Shown here piece by piece: positions 32,924-41,073 of a stretch of DNA of 64,000 nt (position 1 is the first letter of the stretch; each line of letters opens with the position of its first letter). The notes beneath the pieces were generated by a model. That model saw only the letters and a program-made list of their open reading frames with translations. It was not told the origin of the DNA and did no database searches. Made by a program: the position numbers and the translations under genes. The DNA comes from DATKYQ01 sp035528415 (lineage in GTDB: Bacteria; Myxococcota; B64-G9). Location: assembly GCA_035528415.1 (NCBI GenBank), contig DATKYQ010000057.1, positions 1 through 64,000 of the forward strand, read 5' to 3'.

Positions 32924-33661
32924 ATGGACATCCCCGTACTGAAAGTCGAACAGAGAAAGACCACGGGCAAAGGACCGGCGTCCAAGCTGCGCAACCAGGG
33001 TCGCATCCCGGCCGTTTGTTACGGCCATAACAAGCAACCCCTGCCTGTTTCGCTGGATCCGGATGAGCTTGCCGAGATCTTGCGTGGCCCGCGTGGCCTG
33101 AACTCGCTGATTAAACTGGAGGGGGCCGAAGATCGCACCGTCTTCGTCCAGGACTTTCAAAAACACCCCGTTGACAGGAATCTTTTGCACGTGGATTTCA
33201 TCCACGTCGACCCCGACAAGCCGTTGATCCGCAAGGTTCCCGTCTTGCTGTCCGGAAAACCAGAGGGTGTCAAGCTGGGCGGCGTACTGCAGTTCGGCCG
33301 CCGTTCAATCCGTATCGAGTCCTTACCGGCGCAGATCCCCGACAAGGTCGAGATCGACGTTTCTGAACTTCTCGTCGGACAGTCTATCCACGTGGAGGAC
33401 ATCGACCTGCCTGCAGGAGTCAAGGCGGTCTACGATAGCAACTACGTAATCTGTGCCATAGTCGCTCCGACCGAGGAGAAGGAAGAGGCCCCGGCCGAGG
33501 AGGCCGCCGTCGAGGGCGCCCCTGTCGAGGGCGTGGCCACCGAGGGCGTGGCTTCCGAGGGCACCCCGAAGGAGGGAGAAGACAAGAAAGAGCCTGCCGG
33601 CAAGGCGGGCGCGGAAAGCGGGAAAAAGAAGGACACCAAGAAGAAGGACACCAAGAAGTAG
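32924..33661 (+). CDS. rplY: Ribosomal protein bL25 (Ctc form) with long C-terminal tail
   Basis: 245 residues, the long general-stress (Ctc/TL5) form: an N-terminal 5S-rRNA-binding domain (RKTTGKGPASKLRNQGRIPAVCYG) and a second beta domain. After residue 185 comes a low-complexity tail: Glu/Ala repeats (VEGAP, VEGVA, TEGVA, SEGTP) and a terminal Lys-rich repeat (KKKDTKKKDTKK). Of two adjacent ATGs the second (32924) has GGAGG at the better five-base distance. pth follows 4 bases later, a common pairing. Confidence 0.93.
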   Translation: MDIPVLKVEQRKTTGKGPASKLRNQGRIPAVCYGHNKQPLPVSLDPDELAEILRGPRGLNSLIKLEGAEDRTVFVQDFQKHPVDRNLLHVDFIHVDPDKPLIRKVPVLLSGKPEGVKLGGVLQFGRRSIRIESLPAQIPDKVEIDVSELLVGQSIHVEDIDLPAGVKAVYDSNYVICAIVAPTEEKEEAPAEEAAVEGAPVEGVATEGVASEGTPKEGEDKKEPAGKAGAESGKKKDTKKKDTKK

Positions 33662-33665
33662 CAGA

Positions 33666-34253
33666 ATGCTCTTTGTCATTGCGGGCCTGGGAAACCCAGG
33701 CCGAGAATATGATCGTACGCGGCACAATGCGGGTTTCCACGTCGTGGATCACCTGGCCGAGCAGCACGTGATCTCGCTCGATCGTGAACGATTTTTTGCA
33801 AGGACGGGCAGCGGCTCGATCGCCGATTGCCGGGTTCTGCTTCTGGAACCTGTGACTTTCATGAACCTGAGCGGAAAGTCGGTTGCCGCGGCGGTTCGCT
33901 TCTTCAGGGTTCCTATTCAGCGCCTGATCGTGGTTCACGATGATGTCGATCTTCCGCTGGGTCGTATCCAGGTGAGACGGGGTGGCGGACATGGCGGGCA
34001 TAAGGGCCTGGTGTCAATTATCGAGTCGCTGGGAGAGACAGGTTTCGTGCGTATACGCCTGGGAATCGGCCGGCCGCGCTTCGATGAGGAGGTCGCCGAT
34101 TTCGTCCTGCGGCCGTTCGAGCAGGACGAATTGCAGAAGGTCGGCGACTCGATAGCGCGGGCAGCTCAGGCGATCGCCTGCTGGCTGCATGAGGGATTGA
34201 CGACGACGATGAATCGTTTCAACGCTTTCGGGCAAGGCGAGGAAGAAAAGTGA
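33666..34253 (+). CDS. pth: Peptidyl-tRNA hydrolase
   Basis: 195 residues. Frees peptides stuck on tRNA after premature release. Catalytic and binding residues are visible: AGLGNPGREYDRTRHNAGF (Asn and His), FMNLSGKS (Asn), HDDVDLPLGRIQVRRGGGHGGHKGL (Asp and the glycine loop), RIRLGIGRP. Coupled to rplY upstream and overlapping the next small gene by GTGA. Confidence 0.97.
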   Translation: MLFVIAGLGNPGREYDRTRHNAGFHVVDHLAEQHVISLDRERFFARTGSGSIADCRVLLLEPVTFMNLSGKSVAAAVRFFRVPIQRLIVVHDDVDLPLGRIQVRRGGGHGGHKGLVSIIESLGETGFVRIRLGIGRPRFDEEVADFVLRPFEQDELQKVGDSIARAAQAIACWLHEGLTTTMNRFNAFGQGEEEK

Positions 34254-34468
34254 AAATAAAGCGAATGGTTGTCTTCGGACTTGCCACCGGAATGCTGATC
34301 TGGGGCATGTCCGAGTTGTTCACCTGGATCCTGGCGGATCTGATCGGTGCCGGGGAGGTGAGCCGGATCGCACCTGGTATAGCCGGGGTAGTACTCGGCA
34401 TGACCCAGGCGGCGCTGGTTCAGATGTTGAGGAAGAAGCGAAAAGAAATGCTGGGCGGGCAACAGTAA
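34250..34468 (+). CDS. Small two-helix membrane protein
   Basis: 72 residues from a GTG that overlaps the pth stop (GTGA). Two hydrophobic helices (MVVFGLATGMLIWGMSELFTWILA and IAPGIAGVVLGMTQAALVQML) are flanked by basic ends (MKIKR and RKKRKEM), so both termini are probably cytosolic. No family recognised. Its coupling to pth suggests it is translated, but there is no clue to function. Confidence 0.6.
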   Translation: MKIKRMVVFGLATGMLIWGMSELFTWILADLIGAGEVSRIAPGIAGVVLGMTQAALVQMLRKKRKEMLGGQQ

Positions 34469-34506
34469 TTCCACTGCTGCCGCTCTCGGTACGCTCCTTG
34501 CTCCAC

Positions 34507-34535
34507 GCCCTGGGGCCATAGCCGGGGTAGGGGGC
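34507..34535 (+). promoter_or_regulatory. Hairpin in the rpsF leader
   Basis: GCCCT pairs with AGGGGGC around an inner GGC-CATA-GCC hairpin, leaving an asymmetric internal loop that includes a CCG on the 3' side. rpsF leaders in many bacteria bind S6:S18 through a CCG-containing bulged stem for feedback control. The match here is only suggestive; the ribosome-binding site AAGGAGG (34546-34552) lies just downstream. Confidence 0.3.
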
Positions 34536-34557
34536 TGTAACCCGTAAGGAGGTCGGA

Positions 34558-35097
34558 ATGTTACTCAGAGAGTACGAAACCATTTACATCTTGCGACCCG
34601 ACTTGGCCGAAGAAGAAGAGGCCAAGGTCGGTGAGAAGATCTCCGCCGTTCTCGATCGCGAGGGCGCCAAGATTCTCAAACGCAGCGTGTGGGGGAAAAA
34701 GAAGCTCGCCTACGAAATCAACAAGCAACCCAAGGGCATCTACGTCTCGCTTAAGTACCTTTCGGAACCAGTGAAGATCAGGGAATTCGAGCGCAACCTC
34801 AAGATCTTTGATCCGGTCCTGAAATATCAGACCATCATGATCAGCGACAGGGTCGACGTGGAAAAGCGCATGGCGGAGCAAGCGGCGGAAAACAGGGTCG
34901 AGGAGGCCATCGAAGCGAAGCGTCGAGAAGAGCGAGCCGCCAGGGAAGCGGCCGAAGAAGTCGCTTCCGCTGCCAGGGCCGCAGAGAAAGAAAGGGCCAC
35001 CGAGTTAATCGCGGAGAACGAAGCCAAGGAAACCGATTCCACGGCGTCGGATTTCGCAGACACGCCCACTGCAGATCCGCAAACGGAGGAGGAATAG
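34558..35097 (+). CDS. rpsF: Ribosomal protein bS6 with extended C-terminus
   Basis: 179 residues against the usual 95-135. The first 105 residues are a normal S6 (MLLREYETIYILRPDL, SVWGKKKLAYEI, YVSLKYLSEP). The remaining 75 form a highly charged, Glu/Arg/Ala-rich helix (EEAIEAKRREERAAREAAEEV) and an acidic end. AAGGAGG is at a good distance. S6 pairs with S18 in the small subunit; rpsR follows after 3 bases. Confidence 0.95.
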   Translation: MLLREYETIYILRPDLAEEEEAKVGEKISAVLDREGAKILKRSVWGKKKLAYEINKQPKGIYVSLKYLSEPVKIREFERNLKIFDPVLKYQTIMISDRVDVEKRMAEQAAENRVEEAIEAKRREERAAREAAEEVASAARAAEKERATELIAENEAKETDSTASDFADTPTADPQTEEE

Positions 35098-35100
35098 ACC

Positions 35101-35370
35101 ATGCGCTTCAATAATAATGATAATAAAGACAAGAAAGGCAGAAAACGCCGGCCTACTCCCAGGAGGAAGGTTTGCCGTTTTTGCGCCGATAAATCCCTCG
35201 TGGTTGATTTTCGCGACGCCGGCAGCTTGAAGTTCTTTATCACCGAGCGGGGCAAGATCATTCCGCGGCGTATATCGGGCAACTGCGCCCATCACCAGCG
35301 GCAGGTTTCCATGGCCATAAAGCGGGCCAGGCAGATCGCTTTGCTGCCGTACAGTACCTCGACCATCTGA
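35101..35370 (+). CDS. rpsR: Ribosomal protein bS18
   Basis: 89 residues; basic N-terminus, RRKVCRFCADKS with a CxxC pair, then GKIIPRRISGNCAHHQRQVSMAIKRARQIALLPY. All the expected S18 core is present. It sits in the standard rpsF-rpsR-rplI order. Confidence 0.97.
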   Translation: MRFNNNDNKDKKGRKRRPTPRRKVCRFCADKSLVVDFRDAGSLKFFITERGKIIPRRISGNCAHHQRQVSMAIKRARQIALLPYSTSTI

Positions 35371-35398
35371 CGATCGGGCGAGCAACGGAGAAGAAGAC

Positions 35399-35842
35399 AT
35401 GAAAATCATTCTGAGCGAAGATGTGCCCGAACTCGGTTCTGTTGGAGACCTGTTGACTGTCAAGGATGGGTATGCCAGGAACTTTTTGATCCCAAAACAC
35501 ATGGCCATGCAGGCAAACACCAAAAACATCCACCAGTTCGAGCACCAGAAACGCTTCATCGAAGCCAGCCACATTAGGGTCCGAAACGAGGCGCAGGATC
35601 TGTCCAAGCAGATCGAGGGCGTCTCTTGCACCATCCCGATGCTGGTAGGAGAACAGGACAAGCTATTCGGCTCGGTGACCTCCAAGGACATCGAAGAAGC
35701 CCTGGCCCAGGAGGGCATCCAACTCTCCCGCAAGCGGATCATGCTCGATGAGCCCATCAAGAGTCTCGGCGTGTACACTGTGAACGTGCGCCTGCACTCC
35801 GAGGTCACGGGCAAGCTCAAGGTATGGGTGGTGGCCAAGTAG
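35399..35842 (+). CDS. rplI: Ribosomal protein bL9
   Basis: 147 residues, standard length. The N-terminal rRNA-binding domain (VPELGSVGDLLTVKDGYARNFLIPKHMA) is joined by a long helix to the C-terminal domain (LFGSVTSKDIEEAL, KSLGVYTVNVRLHSEV). Final gene of the ribosomal trio; dnaB starts 37 bases later. Confidence 0.97.
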   Translation: MKIILSEDVPELGSVGDLLTVKDGYARNFLIPKHMAMQANTKNIHQFEHQKRFIEASHIRVRNEAQDLSKQIEGVSCTIPMLVGEQDKLFGSVTSKDIEEALAQEGIQLSRKRIMLDEPIKSLGVYTVNVRLHSEVTGKLKVWVVAK

Positions 35843-35879
35843 GCATGCCTTGACACTCATCCCGGCAGTCGAGGGGGAC

Positions 35880-37235
35880 ATGGAAAGCCCGGCCACGGCA
35901 GCAAAAAAGCCTCCCCAGAATATCGCGGCCGAGAGATCCGTGCTGGGGGGGGTGCTGCTGGACAACGCTGTGCTCGATCAGATCCTGGATATGGTCCAGG
36001 ATAGCGATTTCTACCGTGAGGCAAACCGCAAGATTTTCATTGCCATGAAAGAAATGGCGCAAAAGGGAGAGGCAATCGATTACCTCACCCTGGAGGATCG
36101 GCTCAAGTCACGGAATGAAATCGACCAGGTTGGTGGAGCATCCTACCTGGCTTCCCTGACTGACGCGGTACCCAGCCTGGGCAACGTCGCGCACTATGCC
36201 AAGATTGTCCGCGACAAGGCCGTCGCGCGGCGGCTCATCAGTGCAGCCACCGAAATCCTGCAGGCCGGTATCGAGGACAGCGACGAAGTCTCCGACTACC
36301 TCGATCGCGCGGAACAGCTCATTTTCAACGTCTCGCAGCAGCGCCGCCTGGCCGGAGTCGTTCCGCTCAAAGATCTCGTGCGCGAGAGTTTCGACACTAT
36401 CGATCGGCTCTACCAGGAGAAGGGCCAATTCACCGGGGTTCCCTCGGGCTATCGCGACCTGGACGATATTACGTCGGGATTCCAGAAGGCCGATTTGATC
36501 ATCATCGCCGGAAGGCCTTCGATGGGCAAAACCAGCCTGGCAATGAACATAGCCCAGTACGCCGCTCACCGCGCCGAGACCCCGACGCTGTTCTTCTCGC
36601 TCGAGATGAGCCGGCAGTCCTTGACCATGCGCATGCTCAGCACCGAGGCGCGAGTTGACTTCAAGCAGGTGCGGACCGGCCACCTTACCGACAGCGATTG
36701 GGGCCGGCTGGCCCGGGCGGCCGGCCTGCTCAGCGAGGCCGAACTCTACATCGACGACACACCCGGAATCCGGGTAATGGAGATGCGCGCCAAGGCCAGG
36801 CGCCTGCAGGCGGATCTCGCCAAGCAAAACAAGAAGCTGGGGATGATCATGGTCGATTACCTCCAGTTGGGCACAGTCGGCGGCCGGGTCGAGAGCCGCG
36901 AGCGAGAGATCTCGGAGATCTCTCGCTCATTGAAGGCGCTTGCCAAGGAACTGGAGCTTCCCGTGGTGGCCCTGAGCCAACTCAGCCGCAAGCCGGAGTC
37001 ACGCGAGTCCAAACGTCCGCAGATGTCCGACCTGCGCGAGTCCGGCGCCATCGAGCAGGACGCGGATGTGATCATCTTCATCTACCGCGACGAGGTCTAC
37101 AACGAGGGGACCCCCGACAGGGGTATCGCCGAGTTAATCATCGGCAAGCAACGTAACGGACCCATCGGCACGATCAAGCTCAAGTTCTTTCCGGAGTATA
37201 CGCGTTTCGAGAACCTGGCGCGCGACAGGGACTGA
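35880..37235 (+). CDS. dnaB: Replicative DNA helicase DnaB
   Basis: 451 residues. Hexameric 5'-3' helicase of the replication fork. N-terminal domain (PQNIAAERSVLGGVLLDNAVLDQI), linker, then RecA-like domain with Walker A GRPSMGKTSLAMNIA, the SLEMS block, MIMVDYLQLG and QLSRKPESR. No intein interrupts it. The ATG at 35880 is chosen for GAGGGGG directly upstream; a TTG at 35850 would add ten residues. Following rplI is the usual position. Confidence 0.97.
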   Translation: MESPATAAKKPPQNIAAERSVLGGVLLDNAVLDQILDMVQDSDFYREANRKIFIAMKEMAQKGEAIDYLTLEDRLKSRNEIDQVGGASYLASLTDAVPSLGNVAHYAKIVRDKAVARRLISAATEILQAGIEDSDEVSDYLDRAEQLIFNVSQQRRLAGVVPLKDLVRESFDTIDRLYQEKGQFTGVPSGYRDLDDITSGFQKADLIIIAGRPSMGKTSLAMNIAQYAAHRAETPTLFFSLEMSRQSLTMRMLSTEARVDFKQVRTGHLTDSDWGRLARAAGLLSEAELYIDDTPGIRVMEMRAKARRLQADLAKQNKKLGMIMVDYLQLGTVGGRVESREREISEISRSLKALAKELELPVVALSQLSRKPESRESKRPQMSDLRESGAIEQDADVIIFIYRDEVYNEGTPDRGIAELIIGKQRNGPIGTIKLKFFPEYTRFENLARDRD

Positions 37236-37257
37236 TGATCATGGCAGGTGTGGGCAA

Positions 37258-38166
37258 ATGAGCGAGAAAGAAAAAATACTGGTTGTCGACGATGACAAGT
37301 TCAACGTCACTTTGATGCGTGAACTTTGCGAGACGACCGGCTACAGGGTCGTCGAGGCGCATGACGGCAACGAGGCGCTCGATCTTGCCCGCTCGGAATC
37401 GCCCGATTTAATGCTGCTCGATATCATGATGGGCGGCAAGAACGGCTTCGATGTGTGTCGTGAATTACGCTCTGGGGAAGATTATTCTGATCTGCCGATC
37501 ATCATCGTCACGGCCCTGGATGACATCGACAGCAAGATGCGCGGCCTCGAACTGGGAGCCGATGACTACGTGACAAAGCCCTTTCGCCTGTTCGAGTTGC
37601 AACAACGCATCCGGACGGTGCTGGAAGCCAGGTTGTACCGGCGGCAACTCAAGGAGGCCCATGAAAAGCTGGTCAAGCTGGGAGAGATCGACACCCCTGG
37701 AAGAATCGGCGGCTATCGTCAACTACGCGGCGGTCTCGAGTACGAGTTTCGGCGGGCCCAGCGTTACGAACACTCGCTGGCTTGCGCGCTGTTCAGTCTG
37801 ACTGATTACGATAGTATTTACGACGAGCATGGCAGGAAAGAAGCGGCCTCTTTAATCGGCGCGCTGGTCACCGTTTTACAGAAAACACTGCGCTCGGTAG
37901 ATCGCATCTACCGCATGGACAACGACGAGTTCCTTTTGCTGTTGCCGGAGACAGCCTCCGGGGGCGCACGCCGGGCAATCGAGAGAATCCGAGAGGCTCT
38001 GACCAGTGTTACCGGCAACAAGAGCATAACGACCGTAAACATGAGCGCCGCCCTGGTATCCTATCCGCACCCCGAGATCAAGACCGGCCAAGACATGCTC
38101 TGGAAGGTAAACGAACTGCACAAGGCTCAACGCCAAAACGAAGAGGGTTGGCTTGTCGTGCTATGA
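37258..38166 (+). CDS. Response regulator with degenerate GGDEF-like domain
   Basis: 302 residues. Residues 1-125 are a receiver domain: ILVVDDDKFN acidic pocket, phospho-acceptor Asp55 in LMLLDIMMGGKNG, and VTKPF Lys near 107. After a helical linker, residues 160-300 have the outline of a diguanylate cyclase (SVDRIYRMDNDEFLLLLPE, ARRAIERIREAL), but the catalytic GG(D/E)EF reads DNDEF, so cyclic-di-GMP synthesis is unlikely; it may be a binding or scaffold domain. The last 6 bases overlap the convergent thiD-like gene. No histidine kinase is adjacent. Confidence 0.83.
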   Translation: MSEKEKILVVDDDKFNVTLMRELCETTGYRVVEAHDGNEALDLARSESPDLMLLDIMMGGKNGFDVCRELRSGEDYSDLPIIIVTALDDIDSKMRGLELGADDYVTKPFRLFELQQRIRTVLEARLYRRQLKEAHEKLVKLGEIDTPGRIGGYRQLRGGLEYEFRRAQRYEHSLACALFSLTDYDSIYDEHGRKEAASLIGALVTVLQKTLRSVDRIYRMDNDEFLLLLPETASGGARRAIERIREALTSVTGNKSITTVNMSAALVSYPHPEIKTGQDMLWKVNELHKAQRQNEEGWLVVL

Positions 38167-38904
38167 ACCGAGCTGCGCGCGCAGGTAGAGACGCACGTAG
38201 CGCCGCGCGCCCTGCACTGCCCGGCGTATCGACAGGCCTCGGGCCAGGCCGGCTGCCAGGGCCGAGCTGAACCTGCAGCCGGTCCCGTGCACCGGGCCCA
38301 CGGGGATGCGCCGGTCACTGTATTCCACGACTCCCCGTCCGTCGCACAGCACGTCCAGCGGGTCTCCGCGGCGATCGCCGCCGGTCACTACCACGGCCCG
38401 TGGACCAGACGCGAAAAGATCGAGGGCCGCACGCCGCATGCCGCGGCTACCGACTACCTTGCGGCCGACAAGCGCCCCGGCCTCCTGGACGTTGGGGGTG
38501 ACAACCGTCGCACGTTCGAGCAGCAACTCACGCATCGGTTTAACCCCGGCGGGTGGGAGCAACTCGGCACCCACCGAGGCCCGCAGTACAGGGTCGAGCA
38601 CTACCGGCACGCCCGGCAGTCGATCCAGTATTTTTGCAACAGCGCGGGCCGCGGCCGCCGAACCAAGCAAGCCGATCTTGACGGCCGCGGGCCTTCCCTG
38701 CTCAAAGAGCGCCCAAGCTTGTTCAAGCACCCATTTTGCAGCCAGAGGATGCACGCTATCCACACGCCTGCCGTTCTGCGCGGTAATGGTTGTGACTAGC
38801 GCCGCCGACCCAACTCCCAGGGCGGTAAAAGTCTCGGCGTCCGCGAGCACGCCCGCCCCGGCGCAGGGATCGAACCCGGCGATTGAAAGACAAAACGGTT
38901 TCAT
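38161..38904 (-). CDS. ThiD-like hydroxymethylpyrimidine (phosphate) kinase
   Basis: 247 residues of the ribokinase-like ThiD family, which phosphorylates HMP and HMP-phosphate for thiamine. Recognisable are SIAGFDPCAGAGVLAD (substrate loop), TAQNG, VLDPVLRASVG, TPNVQEAGALVG and the anion-hole PVHGTGCRFSSALAAGLARG. The usual GTGCTLSSA is altered to GTGCRFSSA. Start overlaps the stop of the Fis-like gene (ATGA). No other thiamine gene is in the window, so the exact substrate is not certain. Confidence 0.85.
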   Translation of the reverse strand: MKPFCLSIAGFDPCAGAGVLADAETFTALGVGSAALVTTITAQNGRRVDSVHPLAAKWVLEQAWALFEQGRPAAVKIGLLGSAAAARAVAKILDRLPGVPVVLDPVLRASVGAELLPPAGVKPMRELLLERATVVTPNVQEAGALVGRKVVGSRGMRRAALDLFASGPRAVVVTGGDRRGDPLDVLCDGRGVVEYSDRRIPVGPVHGTGCRFSSALAAGLARGLSIRRAVQGARRYVRLYLRAQLGS

Positions 38905-39167
38905 TTGCGCTGTTTTTCTACGCCCAACGCTCTGATCCGGTTGCGCAGGCTGTTACGATGTATGCCGAGTATCTCGGCGGCCAGCTTGCGCGATCCTCCC
39001 GAGCAACGCAAGGCCTGCTCGATCAGCGCCCTCTCGACTTCGTCTAGCACCAGCCGGTAGAGGTGCGGCACGCGATGCGTGCCAAGCTGGTCCAGCAGCC
39101 GACCGAGCCTTTTACCAAGAAGATCGGAAAGCGGCATACGCTCAATCGATTGTTGCTCGGCGTTCAT
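38901..39167 (-). CDS. Fis-family DNA-binding protein
   Basis: 88 residues from the ATG at 39167 (AAGGAAAAGG upstream). The C-terminal half is a Fis-type helix-turn-helix: EVERALIEQALRCSGGSRKLAAEILGIHRNSLRNRIRALGV, the same domain found at the end of sigma-54 activators. Here it stands alone, as in Fis itself. It overlaps both neighbours by 4 bases (glycosyltransferase and thiD-like), so the three are one operon. It is the only specific regulator near this cluster. Confidence 0.85.
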   Translation of the reverse strand: MNAEQQSIERMPLSDLLGKRLGRLLDQLGTHRVPHLYRLVLDEVERALIEQALRCSGGSRKLAAEILGIHRNSLRNRIRALGVEKQRK

Positions 39168-40348
39168 CCAGCCTTTTCCTTGTCGTCGAATACAACCCGC
39201 CCTTTCCAGCGCACGCCGGAACCCGTGCGATGAAGCCTGGCCGAGTGCAGCAGCACGTAAATGGCCAACAGGCTCGCCAGTGGAGCGAAGGGTGCGTAGC
39301 GCGGGTACCAGCGATTCAAGTGGCGTAGCACGATCTGGAAGATTAACACCAGTGCATAAACACCGAGTGCAATCCATAAATATCCCTGCGCCAAGGGTCG
39401 CAGACCAATAAGCAGCGAGCCCGCCGCGGTCAATCCAAAGACCGCCGGCCACAGGCTGAGCAGAAACAAGGCGCTCACCGCCAGGACGACCCGCGGCAAT
39501 CTCGATCCGAGGATCATGTAGAAATTCTTGGCCCAACCCTCGATCAGGGAATGCAAGTTGGTATACATGCGGGTCGAGAAAAGATCTCGGCCCATGGCGA
39601 GAAAAACCCGCCCGCCGGTTGCGCAAATGACCCTGGCCAACTCGACGTCCTCGAGCACCTTGCCGTGAACGGCCGCGTGCCCGCCCGCCCGGTCGTAAAC
39701 TTCCCTGCGAACCAGGATGTACTGCCCGTTGGCGAAAATATCCGGCAGCCCCGGGTCGTTTACGCGCCTAGGTTTCTGGAACATCGCAATCAAGGACGCC
39801 ATTGTGGGCTGCATCAGGCATTCCCAAAAGCTGCGAGCCTCGAGATGCGGAATCAATGAAACCAGATCGAGATTGCGATCGAGGGCGACCTGCAGCGGCG
39901 CGCTGATGCTCTGTGACTCGTGCAGCGTGTCCGCATCGGTGAACAGCAGCCACTCGCCCCTGGGATGCCCCTTGACTACTCCCTGGTAAGCCGCATTGCA
40001 CTTGCCCGTCCAGCCGGCCGGAAGATCGCCCGAGCGAACCAGGCGCACGCGGTAATCCTGGCGGGACATCCGGGCAACCAAGTCTGCCGTGCGGTCGGAG
40101 GAACCGTCATCGACCACGATGATTTCGATATCGGCGTGATCCTGGCTAAGCAGCGATTCCAGGCAGGCTATGATGTTGGCCTCCTCGTCGCGGGCCGGGA
40201 TGATCACGCTCACCCGCGGGAGAGGCCCATGGCTCGCGCCGCGAGCGGGTCTGACTCTCGGCAGCGAGCGCATTTCCAAAAGGCTGGATACGAAGATCAC
40301 CAACCAGATCCCCCCGACACCGACCGTGATCCACAAAAGTTCCAGCAC
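39164..40348 (-). CDS. Family 2 glycosyltransferase, membrane-bound (HpnB/CrtQ-like)
   Basis: 394 residues from a GTG at 40348 with AAGGAG nine bases upstream. One N-terminal helix, then the GT2 catalytic domain: PRVSVIIPARDEEANI, VVDDGSSDRTAD, DLPAGWTGKCNA, LFTDADT, LEDVELAR, and three C-terminal membrane helices. The LPAGWTGK motif is characteristic of the subgroup around hopanoid and carotenoid glycosyltransferases. It would use a nucleotide sugar at the cytosolic face of the membrane; the acceptor is unknown. Confidence 0.83.
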   Translation of the reverse strand: MLELLWITVGVGGIWLVIFVSSLLEMRSLPRVRPARGASHGPLPRVSVIIPARDEEANIIACLESLLSQDHADIEIIVVDDGSSDRTADLVARMSRQDYRVRLVRSGDLPAGWTGKCNAAYQGVVKGHPRGEWLLFTDADTLHESQSISAPLQVALDRNLDLVSLIPHLEARSFWECLMQPTMASLIAMFQKPRRVNDPGLPDIFANGQYILVRREVYDRAGGHAAVHGKVLEDVELARVICATGGRVFLAMGRDLFSTRMYTNLHSLIEGWAKNFYMILGSRLPRVVLAVSALFLLSLWPAVFGLTAAGSLLIGLRPLAQGYLWIALGVYALVLIFQIVLRHLNRWYPRYAPFAPLASLLAIYVLLHSARLHRTGSGVRWKGRVVFDDKEKAG

Positions 40349-40422
40349 CGGGTAACGCTCCTTTGTAGATAGATGCCTCGAACAGCGTTTCATGTCAAGC
40401 CTAAGCGTGGTATTTTCCCGGC

Positions 40423-41073
40423 ATGAAGATTCGCTTCGACCCTGTCCTTTTCGATCTTGACGGCACTCTGGTGGATTCCGGCCGGGATATCGCCGCTGCC
40501 GTCAACCACACCCTTGAAGATCTCGGCCTGGTGCCCTTGCCGCAGGAAGAGGTGCTCGGCTACGTGGGCGACGGCGTGCGCCGGCTGATGGAACGAGTCT
40601 TGAAAAAGATCGAGCGCGACGACGTCGACGAGCAAATCAAGCTGTTCAGGGAGCACTACCGCGAGCATGCCCTCGACAACACCCGACCCTACCCCGGCCT
40701 GCTCGGGATCCTGCGCGATCTGCGGCCCGCCCGGGTGGGCGTGGTGACCAATAAACCGTGTTACTTCGCCCGCCTGATTCTCGACGGGCTGTCACTGTCA
40801 GACTATGTCGGAGTGCTGATAGGCGGAGATGAAACCGAAAACATGAAGCCCGACCCCGAGCCGGTTCTTGCGGCTTGCAAAAAACTCGGTCTGCCCCCCG
40901 CAGCCGGCATCATGATCGGCGATTACCATAACGACATTCAGGCAGGCCGCGCCGCCGGGATGTCCACCTGCGGAGTTCTGTGGGGCTTCGTTGGGTCCGA
41001 GCCCGTAATAACAGCACAGCCGGACTACCTCGCCGGCAACGCCGATGAATTGAGGAAAGTACTTTTCGAGTAG
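40423..41073 (+). CDS. gph: Phosphoglycolate phosphatase-like HAD hydrolase
   Basis: 216 residues. HAD motifs: FDLDGTLVDSGRDI, VVTNKP, KPDPEPVLAA and IGDYHNDIQAGRAAG. The helical cap and length fit phosphoglycolate phosphatase, which removes 2-phosphoglycolate. It stands alone on the plus strand between two divergent or convergent minus-strand operons, and its 3' 49 bases overlap the 3' end of the App1-like gene. Confidence 0.85.
   Translation: MKIRFDPVLFDLDGTLVDSGRDIAAAVNHTLEDLGLVPLPQEEVLGYVGDGVRRLMERVLKKIERDDVDEQIKLFREHYREHALDNTRPYPGLLGILRDLRPARVGVVTNKPCYFARLILDGLSLSDYVGVLIGGDETENMKPDPEPVLAACKKLGLPPAAGIMIGDYHNDIQAGRAAGMSTCGVLWGFVGSEPVITAQPDYLAGNADELRKVLFE

Noticed and set aside
34469..34557. 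Full S6:S18 autoregulatory RNA motif upstream of rpsF
   Set aside because: A hairpin with a CCG is present, but the bulge geometry could not be matched with confidence, so only a low-confidence leader hairpin is reported.
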